Below are positions 54,910 to 64,000 of a stretch of 64,000 bases of DNA, in pieces. Position 1 is the stretch's first letter; each line of letters begins with the position of its first letter. The notes under the pieces were generated by a model, which saw only the letters and a program-made list of their open reading frames with translations, had not been told where the DNA came from and made no database searches. This stretch comes from Limnoperna fortunei (Eukaryota > Mollusca > Bivalvia > Mytilida > Modiolidae). The stretch spans positions 16,084,273 through 16,148,272 of the forward strand of contig OX104112.1 in NCBI GenBank assembly GCA_944474755.1, in the 5' to 3' direction. The position numbers and the translations under genes were made by a program.

Positions 54910-57830
54910 GGTCGAAACTGGGTGTTACTAAAACGCGGAAACGGAACGCGGAACGGAAACGGAAAACGGAACGGAAAACGGAATAAGTGTTTTATGAGGC
55001 TTGATTAGGGCATATTGAGATATGGGATATTCAACTATTTTATTCATGGTATACAGGATATTTGAGGCAAAACTTACTGGGATATGGGATATTTAAATCC
55101 ATTTTATTTACAGGTATATTGGATATTGGAAACACTTTTTCGGTTACGGGATATTTAATGAAAAATTTTAAGGAGATATGGGATACTGGTACCCCCCCCC
55201 CCCATCCCCCCAAACAAGCCCCTTTTATGGATCTGCTAGTAGTCAGAACTTATCAACAACATGTTTAATATAAACTTTTTAATTTAGGTGTATTAAAAAT
55301 AGACGGTTAAATGCACATTTCCTTGTTCCCATCAATAGCAAATCTTGATTTTTAAATTATAAAATTTGTCCGGCGTATTTTAAATTGCAGAGCAAATAAG
55401 ATGTAATGGAAATGTTTTCTAGATCCCTTACGTCTTTTTGCATATTTAGATTAAGTGCAACCCTCAGCTGCATTCAATTTTAAAATAGCACTTAATTATT
55501 TGTGACCATTTTCAAATGCATGAGTTAAGAAATTTTGAAAACATGTCCTTACTTGTATTTTCATTTTGATAACTAAGAAGTGACTAAAATAGATGCCTTC
55601 AAAATGCAGTAGAGAAAAAACTGAAAAAGGCAGGCACGCGAGAGTTGACAAACCGAATGACTAAGAATTGAAAAGAAAGCTCAAAAGAATTGGAAAATTC
55701 TGAAGATAGCCGAAGACTTGGGTTCAGTTTTCATAGATATTTATAAAAACGCAAATAATTTTACATTTCTGTAGGCGTAGACAAAAGGTGCATTTGATGA
55801 ATTTCATTGGACCAGAGTAAACATAAAAAATGACAATATAACTACATATTTATGACATTGTCACAAAATGTAACATTACTTTTAGCATGTACCCCTGCAA
55901 ATATCAACATGAATATACAAAAGACTACGAAAAGGAGTTTTAACTTAAAAAAGAAGATTTTGGTAGTGTTAGATATTAATATATAGCGTTATTAATTCAT
56001 AGTTCATTGGCGTTTTTTTTCAATAATTAAGTTGGAAAAAAAAATGTTCAAACGCGAAATTTTTCTAGCAAAGATAAGATAAGATATTCTTAATTCCTAA
56101 TCATAGTGGCCTTTATAGGGCATAACATACATTTATATGACACTAAATTGCACACAACATTACAATGCAAAACAAATACAGTATTCTATCGGGGTTTCGG
56201 TTTCGTTTAAACAAAGCACCACTAAAACCAGGCCCTTAATCGATAGAAACAATATAATTTTGAGGATTTCTTTTTCAATGTAAAATTTAAAAAAAAATCC
56301 ATTCAGCAATATTAATTTCAAATTAAAAAGATATAGTTTTCATAGTAAAAATAAATTTTCCATGTTCATGACTTCTTTGGCAATCGCCCATACATAACCC
56401 ATATAGTGTCGATAGGCGTAAAACACCACACCCACTCACTCCTTTTCAAGGAAAAAAACCCAGTTGAATAAAAAAAGTTTTCGTTTGATTTTGAATAAAA
56501 ACATGCCAAAGCAGTGGTGGATCTAAAAGGGGCTGTTGTTCGGGGAAAGGAATCCCTTTTCCTGATTCAATTTGTAATTTTAGTGCAGATTTTCCGCAAT
56601 GAATTAATTTGCCTTCACTCCCTCAACTTTTTCCAAAATTCTGACCCCCCTGGCAATCTCACGTCATCCCATTTTTAGGTGCGTCGACAAGGGCGTTAAC
56701 AACACTCACACACACAACTCTCTATTATTGATTGATTTATTATTTAATTTCATATTAGGGGCGGGATTAAACAAGAATGTTTGGAAGAAAACCTTGGCTC
56801 AGAAGCGGAGCTTGTTATAAAATGATACGCAAAAACCCACAGTTCGACCTATGGCATCGCAGCTACGTTGAAGGCAATAAGGAAGATAATTCTTTTAAAG
56901 ATTTAAAGACTCAGATGTTGTCAATCAAGAACGATTTTAACCCTAGTCGGTGAGGTTTGTTCCTGATAATTCATTCAGCAAAAATCGTTCAGTAAAATTA
57001 AGATTTATGACATGTCAGATTAACTTTTGGTATATAAACTTATATCTCGGACATCGGTATTAATTTCGCTCAGCATTGAAGATGTGGCAAGACAAGTTCA
57101 AAGAGTTTGTAAGGTATAACATACATGATAGTATTTTACAGGACATCCATATAAATTTTGTATAAAATATCCCTTCTAAAGAAATACACCTTTAGGAATT
57201 GAACTCTCTAAACTACATATGATTCACATTGGTGTGCATTTGTTAAAGTTTCCGAACTTTCCTTGGAGAATGCTCAAACTCTAAGGCTGTCACGTTATCC
57301 CAAGTTCTGGGACAAACAAAAACAAACAAACAAACGAACAAACACAAACTAAAAAAATAACAAAATTAAACTCATTAATAGCCTTCCTTTCGAGGAGCAA
57401 TGCATTATCGCTGCTTAAATGGGGAGTATAGAAATTGGTTTCCGGGTCGTAACTTGTGATATCGGGATCAATACATGTAAGTCAAAGTTCAAAACAACAA
57501 CGAAATATGCCCCAGTTGAACTTGCATCAAATGCAAATACAATATTTATTTTAATAGTATATATGATTACTAACTTACCATGCATTCCAGTCATAAAACT
57601 GAACAAGTCATACGTTTACGCAAGCATCAACATGGCACCAAACTTGTTTTGATAATGTTACCTAGCGGTTTTATTGAAGTGACAATTAACATCACGTACC
57701 TATATACAAATATCAGACAGTCATGTTGATTGGGTCGAAATATCTATCTATTTATTCATTTTTCCGTGTTCCGTTTTTCGTTTCCGTTCCGTGTTCCGTT
57801 TCCGCGTTTTAGTAACACCCGGTCGAAACT
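54910..57830. mobile_element. 2.9-kb TIR element with 10-bp TSD and iterated subterminal repeats
   Basis: The left end (54920) is GGGTGTTACTAAAACGCGGA followed by several GGAACGGAAA-type iterations to about 54985. The right end (57760-57820) is its inverted copy, ending TTTTAGTAACACCC. Duplications GGTCGAAACT lie at 54910-54919 and 57821-57830. The 2901-bp interior has no frame longer than about 77 codons and no recognisable transposase. The 9-10-bp duplication with long, internally repeated TIRs best fits a Mutator-like non-autonomous element. The interior is plain AT-rich DNA with a poly-C run near 55194 and an AAAC-rich tract near 57311-57347. Confidence 0.88.
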
Positions 57831-58821
57831 ATATCATCATCATATTAAAGGTATATATGCATACAAAAATCATACTTTCGTACACTGTATTGTTGTATCT
57901 TTTTGTATGATCACATTAAATACATAAATAAAGTATTCTAGAATTACCTCAGCATGCCATGGATACTACAAGGACTGCCATAATCATTCAATAGTTTGGA
58001 GATTGTTACGCTCCTTGCTTCCCAATTACTTGCTTTTCAGTGCTGCTCACATACTTTTCCAAAGTGCCACCACTGAATCCAATTGATTTATTGTGTGCTA
58101 ATATGCTTTTATACTGAATATCAGTGAAGTATTGCTAGCTGGATGCTGTTCAATTAAGCCATCAAAAATATATCTGAGTAAGACATTATATTCAACAAGT
58201 TTCTTTCATACCTGCTGTGTAATTGCAAAATTTGTTTTCAAAGGGAACAAAACCTATTGTAATGCATGTACCAAAGACACAATTGTTTCCTGCTTAAAAA
58301 TACAGAACTATTTGAATTTTTATATATTTAATTCTGCGCATAAACAGCTCTATCACATATATGTATTTTTATAACCTTTTTTTTTCACAAAGTCACAAAC
58401 AATAGTAGTATGACATATAAAATGTAGTCACAAAAATACAAAACAAAATAAATAAACTATGAGATGATTCCAACTTGTTTAGCAATACTATGTTCATATG
58501 TTCGATTAAATTTACTATAACATGTAAGAAGCATACTTTACACAGACATAAAATGTGAAGACGGTCACATAAGTACAGGCAGACATTATTAAAAATGAAC
58601 ATGTTTCTTTTACTTCTAATAACATTACAACTACATGTAATACATTTACATTGTACAACTTAAACCGAAGTGTTTTTACATAAACATGGAACAACCAGTT
58701 TGCTTTATCAATTGCACGTACCACAGCACACTGGATGGGGGACAAGAAAATACTGGTACACTATGTGTCTAGTTGCAGTATTTTTTTTCTTTATTGATTT
58801 GTCCTTTTGACACACTTTTAC
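57831..58821. other. No gene seen
   Basis: AT-rich. If the minus-strand exon at 58822-58948 is real, this is downstream intron or UTR. Confidence 0.45.
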
Positions 58822-58948
58822 CTGTCTGGTAAACTTTATACCATATACTTCCTCAAATCGAAACAAACCTACAACAAATTTACGTAGAAAATCATTGGAT
58901 TTCACCCTTGCTTCTTTAATAACATTCTCTGGTATATCAGTTTCCATA
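58822..58948 (-). CDS. Candidate internal exon of an unidentified gene
   Basis: On the minus strand CTCCACTCAG precedes the segment and CAG|GTAAAAG ends it, both good splice-site matches. The frame reads METDIPENVIKEARVKSNDF, then LRKFVVGLFRFEEVYGIKFT, a charged helical peptide. It loosely recalls BEN-type domains, which is too weak to assign. The ATG just inside may be the start or only an internal Met. No partner exon was placed. Confidence 0.35.
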
Positions 58949-61167
58949 CTGAGTGGAGATGCAGGTTGTTCTTGGTTCTTGGTTGGTAAGTAAGTTTATT
59001 TGACGAAACTTGCGGTCTGTAATTGCAGTTTTTTAAATGTTGCTCTGTGTGCCATGCACGGACATTGATGGACACAAATCTATATCTAAAAAGTCCGACA
59101 GCTGAAGTGTTGATGAAAAATCAGGAACACCAGGCAGCACTAGACGATTTGATCTGGTTTTTTTACAAATCTGATGTTACGGGTGGAGGTTGGATGTCTG
59201 CCGTGATGGAATTAAATTAATATGAACATGTTCTTAATTTATACGACTCAGGTTTTAATGGTTTGTATTGTTTCGTACAACATGTGTCATCAACAAAAAA
59301 TATTTTCAAAAATGCATCTTCATGAATTCATCATGAATTTTTAAAAATAAAACACTTACACACACAAACAAATTGAACCAACTACTGATCAAATTTTCTT
59401 TTTGTCCAATTCAATTTCAAATTTAGCACAATTTTGTACTATCTCAGAAAATATATAACTACTTGTAGAAGATACAGGTAGAAATACTAGGCTATTATGC
59501 GAAGTACAAATAAACGTTGAGGACAAGGATACCAGAAGATATTATTATGAAGTGCCGAATAAAGCCTAAATTATTCCACTGCATCTATTGGACACCAAAT
59601 AAATTGCAGTTAAATTCAATTATCAAGTAACTTAGTAGCGACTAAATCTAGTTAATTGTGTATGAATAAATATAAAGCAAACCGAATATTTGTCATTCCA
59701 AAGTTTATTAAAGCTTTGGAAGCATTACTGCCAGACATATTTATAGACTTTTATCACGTTTATGATATTATGGTCCGACTGAAACATGAAGGGGTATGCA
59801 TAAGTGACTTTAATTTTTTTAAAAAGAAAAAAGATACGCGAAATTGACAAGTTGTGAATTTCCGCATAATTGTGCTATAATTATTTCAATGTAGACTTAC
59901 TTTAATCATGCTACTAGTCCAGTTTATTTGATAATGAAATATTATTCCTACCTGCGTGTGACCTTGAATAAACAAATTGTGCAAAATAAATTATCGTCGC
60001 TTTGAAAAGGGACACCATTTGCAGATGGTATAAACGAGACAGTTTTTTTTATAACGAATTGGAAATATTATAAATTTAAAGTAGTGTTTTGGAATAAAAC
60101 TAGTAGAAATATGTTCAACTCATATTCATTTAAATGTCTAACTGATGTAAAAATAATTCACAAATGCCGGAACAATAAATTTCATAGACACAAATGAAAT
60201 TAAAAGAGCTTATACAATAAAAATAAATAGCATAACTTTCATTCGAACATGATTGAACTTATCTTCAATAAACACATGATAAAAATGCACCTTTCATTTT
60301 GATTTGATTTAAAAATGTACACAACAATAATTACTTACTTTTCTTTCTTTTCGATTTCGAATATATCATCTTTGAACGCTGTCTTGAAGAGTGATCTATG
60401 ATCTAGACTAGTCTAACAGCTTACATGTTGTTGTTAAATTTGAGACAGGTTATTGGCAAAGGGAAGTGTCCAAGCATCTAATGAGATATTTGTTAATCAA
60501 TTATTGTTTTCTTTTGTTTCTTACCCAAGGTTCACAACTTTTTGCAAAACGATAAACGGATGTATATTAAAAATGATACTTTCTGCTAAATAAACACGAG
60601 ACTTTCATATTGTGTGGTAAATATACCATTAAGTGCGATATTGTATTTGTTCCAATAAAGGTTTTTATTTTGCACATAAATTAATTTTGTATTACTTAGT
60701 TATTATGTGCTTGTACGGTCTTAAATGCAAACTAAATTAAAGAAAAAGAAAGAAGGAGCATCAAAAATTAAAGAATGCGAAAAAGACGACCGATAGGGCG
60801 AGGCGATCACTTGGAGTAATAACTAATTATAAATTTATCGTGGTTAATATACATTAATATTTCAAAAAAATTCCTTATTTTTTCATATTTTCGCACAAAC
60901 ACATGAAATAAAAAGATTATTGAAGTTGCGATATATTTGTACGTATTATTGTCCACTAGTTTTTCGTCACGTGATTAGTATAAAAGCAGAGATTTGGAAT
61001 CTTCTCTGTTGTAACATTAAACCCCATATCCTTTGGGACGAACCAAGGCCAGAAATCGAGAAACTTCTTGTGTCATTAACCAGTTGATTGATAAGAGACA
61101 CAATATATATTCTGACCCCTGAGACGTTGAGAGGGTATTCTCTTGCATAATAGCATCTCAACTGTAT
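58949..61167. other. No gene seen
   Basis: AT-rich. Plus-strand frames at 59023-59220 and 59656-59847 have partly protein-like composition but no splice or family support. Confidence 0.45.
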
Positions 61168-61352
61168 GTTTGTTTTGTTGGAATGGTGTTTAACGTAACA
61201 TTCAGCAATTTTTAAGCTATATGATTGTGTCTAGTTTTATTGGGCAGGAGAACACCCAACCTTTGGTAGGCAATCCTTGTCAATTAAGATTTTAATCGAG
61301 TGCACCCAATACTCAATATAAGTGTTGACAGACCATGCGGTCAATAGTATAA
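61168..61352 (-). mobile_element. Diverged SINE copy, head truncated
   Basis: The plus strand reads GTTTGTTTTGTTGGAATGGT, TTCAGCAATTTTTAAGC, TAGTTTTATTGGGCAGGAG, CAATCCTTGTCAATTAAG, TGTTGACAGACCATGCGG, TCAATAGTATAA. The final part of the tRNA-like head and about 20 bp of the body are missing. Confidence 0.82.
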
Positions 61353-61635
61353 TATGTATTAAGTTTTGTTTTTAAGTTAAAATAACTGCTTACGTTACTA
61401 GCACTTGAATTGTTTTAAGGGACTCAACTCATTCCCCAAAGACATAACAATAATCCATTTTACAGATAATTTTCTTTTTTTTTGGGGGGGGGGGACAAAT
61501 ATAGACAATTTTGTGCGTCTGTTTTGTAAGAGCAGTTACCACTCCATTTAAAAAAGTATAAGCAATGTCACTGTTGGGTTCAAAATTCAGTGCTGAATTT
61601 ATTTTAGGGAGTTTGTAATTTTAATTGGCTTAGAA
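61353..61635. other. No gene seen; poly-T/poly-G run at about 61478-61495
   Basis: Spacer between two SINEs. Confidence 0.5.
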
Positions 61636-61922
61636 TAGTAAGGACAGTTTTTTTTGTTTGATGGTGTTTAACGCCACTTTCAACAATTTTTCAGCTATAT
61701 CATGGCGTCCAGTTTTTATTGGGGGAGGAAGACGGAGTACCCGAAGAAAACCCCGACCTGCGGTAGGAAAACTGGCAATCCTTGTCAATTAAGATTGAAG
61801 TCGAGTACACCCTGCCTGCAGTGAGAATCGAACCCGCAATCTCAGTGTTGACAGACCACGTGATCAATAGTAAACGAACTACCTTGACCACTCGGCCACC
61901 GAGGCCCCTTAGTAAGGACAGT
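61636..61922 (-). mobile_element. Full-length tRNA-derived SINE, minus orientation, perfect 13-bp TSD
   Basis: The plus strand reads TTTTTGTTTGATGGTGTTTA, CACTTTCAACAATTTTTCAG, GGGGGAGGAAGACGGAGTAC, CTGCGGTAGGAAAACTGG, GAGAATCGAACCCGCAATC (complemented B-box) and CTCGGCCACCGAGGCCCC. TAGTAAGGACAGT occurs at 61636-61648 and 61910-61922. Confidence 0.93.
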
Positions 61923-62100
61923 ATAACTTACATAACAATATTAACTGTGTTATAAAGTCACTCTTTTTTATACTGGTAATTGATATGTGGTTGTTCATTA
62001 TCATGGTTCATTCATCATTTTGTTTTTCATGAATAAATGCAAAAGATATCGCCAGTAAAAAATGCACAGGTTGTGTAATACAAATTTTTGTTCATTTCAG

Positions 62101-62173
62101 TCTGAATATTCTGGATGATGAAGCCTTTAAGTATCATACTGGAGAAAAAGCTTGTTTTGTGAAGATCATTTAA
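62101..62173 (+). CDS. Candidate small terminal exon, unidentified
   Basis: A good acceptor (TTTTTGTTCATTTCAG) ends at 62100. The following 73 bases read, after one phase base, LNILDDEAFKYHTGEKACFV and end KII-stop. Composition is protein-like, but the exon is short and no upstream partner was placed. Confidence 0.27.
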
Positions 62174-63285
62174 TTTAAACAACTTGTATGAATAGTGGTC
62201 CACAAAGGTGGATAGAAATATGTATGTTCAAAACATTTCATGCAATAATTGATCTTTTATTTCCGCCATTAATAAATACACATACATTTTTCATTTGTAG
62301 CTCTTTTTATCATTTATTATTTGATTGTTGCAGGAGTTGGGTTTAAAGTGACTTTTCGGCTATTTCGATGTGTTTATTTTTTAAATATTGGATGCAGCTT
62401 ATGTACTCCAACAAAATCCTTGTTCTTGCAGAAAAACCGGCAATTGTCAATTAATGCTCTAACTGGAAACCTTAGTGTGGCCCCTATACCAGCTTATATG
62501 CAGAATATATATGTACATATATACCTTTAAAAATGCAGATTTAGATGCAAGAAAAAATAATGATGAAATAATTTCCATACTTTGTAATTTATTGATTGAA
62601 AGATTTTTGAAAAAAAAATTCAAGTAGACAAAAATGGGGGAAAAAACATTTAGAGAACGGAGCACATTTTCATGTGTTTTGCCTATATATTGTTAGAATA
62701 AGGTCTAATTTTAATGTAATTCTTAATGTAACGCCAATTCTGATTGGAGAACATATATAACTTCTTGGCATCAATTTCACAATTATGCCATAAAACCTAG
62801 TTTAATCCACCATTTCGTTTGAAAAACCTGTACCAAGTCAGGATCATTGCTGTAGTTACAATATAATTTGGTTGTTGGTTTTGGAGTTTGCCCGTTTCTC
62901 GGACTTTTACATGGATTGTCTTTGTTAACAGTTTCCTTGGTATTCGCGGTATTTAATTATTACCTTCCGTTTTTAGAATATTCTATAAAAAAGTCTTTTT
63001 AAATCTATTTTTCTGTAATATTTCGATTGTTAAAATACTAAAATTCAACAAGTGTTGTTCTCGATTTTCTATAGAAAATGAAGTTTTTTTTCGACGTTAT
63101 TTTCGGCGCAAACAATGGCTGAAACTGCAATGTCACATCTCTCTAGATACGTTTAAAATGACGCGATACCTACGATTCTACTAATATATGATCATTGGGG
63201 TGAGTTATTTTTTTTAGAAATCGTGATTTTCTCCATCCAAAAGGGCGCGACTTTGAATATACATACAAACTAATCACTATTTCTG
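62174..63285. other. No gene seen
   Basis: AT-rich region up to the 3' edge of the TRIM pseudogene. Confidence 0.5.
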
Positions 63286-64000
63286 TACGTATTATGAACA
63301 AGATAATACGAAAACCGACTATCCATCATTGTTTGTCACAAATATTGCGATAATTTCCACTATATTCCAGACCTCGCGGTTTACTACTTTTCTTGTCATG
63401 GCCCAAACGATGTAAATGACGTTCCCGTCTTGCGAAAATTGATGCATGTTTTTTGAGTTCAGGCAAAAAATGTACAGATTGCTTTCCCTGTCAATAATCA
63501 CAGGTCTAGGTCCATTGAAGTTTTCAGGTGTACGAATAAAACACACTTCTCCACTGAATTTGGCACAACCTACTGTGTTACTGCGATAGTTAGTAGTAGA
63601 CACTATCATTTGGACCCGGATGTAGGTAGTTAACGTAACCACTACCAGGTAAAGGTAGTATAGTTTGCTTCCCTTCTCTGAGGATGTAAATATTTCCCTT
63701 ACCACCAACACAAAATCTTTATCACCGACAACAGCTATACCGCCGTAACACCCGCCAGGTACAGAATGTGTACCACCGGACTTTTTGGATTTATGTCAAC
63801 AAACTGTATTGACCGCTAGGAAGGTAGGGCTACTACAACTTTATCTTCACCTGGTATAATAGCTTTATCCCATGGCTTATAAGATAACGTACAATCCTGT
63901 AGTTAATCACTATGGTCACTGTATACCAGTAACTTGGTACTGTCACGGTTACAGAATAGTAGACGGTTATCGTCTGTCACACCAATACTGGTTATACAGA
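63285..64000 (-). pseudogene. Decayed partial copy of the TRIM-like gene (propeller region), cut by window edge
   Basis: Aligned by eye to 20042-20740: both begin near ATTATGAACAAGA and share AATACGAAAACCGACT, TTTTCAGGTGTAC, CCTACTGTGTTA, GGACCCGGATGTAGGTAGTT and ACCAGTAACTTGGTACT. Against the intact gene this copy has many substitutions and several small insertions and deletions that shift the frame, for example CACAAATATTGCG for CACAAAGAAATTGCG. Only 63319-63711 stays open. Part of the NHL-type propeller is recognisable; the B-boxes would lie beyond the right edge. Similarity continues into the 3' flank (ACATACAAACTAATCACTA versus ACATACCAACTAATCACTA), so the duplication included DNA past the stop codon. 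Confidence 0.88.

Overview
This window looks like nuclear DNA of a marine mollusc, most likely a bivalve and possibly a mussel (Mytilidae). The evidence is AT-rich DNA with sparse, intron-type coding signals and no operons. There are many copies of one tRNA-derived SINE, an intron-poor B-box/NHL-type TRIM gene of the kind expanded in bivalves, and a hammerhead-ribozyme tandem repeat carrying the GACGAAACGCGCGTCTGG core I associate with mussel genomes. The assignment rests on recognised repeat and gene families, not on a search. No rRNA gene, functional tRNA gene or CRISPR array was seen.

One complete gene is clearly supported. It is an intronless TRIM-like reading frame (20042-21700, minus) with two B-boxes, a coiled coil and a C-terminal beta-propeller, and no RING finger. 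A 9-copy, 33-bp minisatellite lies just upstream. A decayed second copy of its 3' half enters at the right edge (63290-64000, minus). A few exon-sized coding signals with splice-like borders (27.2, 31.0-31.7, 58.9 and 62.1 kb) may belong to genes I could not identify.

The rest is mostly repeats. From left to right: a 39-bp minisatellite (0-0.4 kb); a 161-bp tandem (1.8-2.1 kb); SINEs at 5.1, 8.3, 9.6, 10.1, 10.6, 17.3, 18.2, 19.1, 27.5, 28.3, 61.2 and 61.7 kb, several with target-site duplications (TSDs); palindromic MITEs at 6.7, 11.2, 15.5 and 29.7 kb; a 1.6-kb degenerate ~54-bp satellite (12.6-14.2 kb); a SINE-derived minisatellite (14.6-15.0 kb); a dead Tc1/mariner transposon (22.55-24.13 kb); and a 47-bp minisatellite (26.5-26.9 kb). 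These are followed by an almost perfect head-to-head pair of Penelope-like element 3' ends encoding GIY-YIG endonuclease (34.8-36.0 kb) and a 464-bp long-TIR MITE with a 9-bp TSD (37.7-38.2 kb). Next come a 694-bp TIR element (41.1-41.8 kb), a 5.4-kb element bounded by TTAA and 24-bp perfect TIRs (42.4-47.8 kb), and a broken reverse-transcriptase element (50.1-51.5 kb). Last are a tandem array of ~595-bp hammerhead-ribozyme units (52.0-54.1 kb), a second dead Tc1 fragment (54.1-54.5 kb) and a 2.9-kb element with 10-bp TSD and iterated subterminal repeats (54.9-57.8 kb).

The most notable signals are the retrozyme-like hammerhead array, which sits next to reverse-transcriptase debris, and the Penelope palindrome with a hammerhead-like motif in each arm. 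Also notable are two sizeable TIR elements with no visible transposase.
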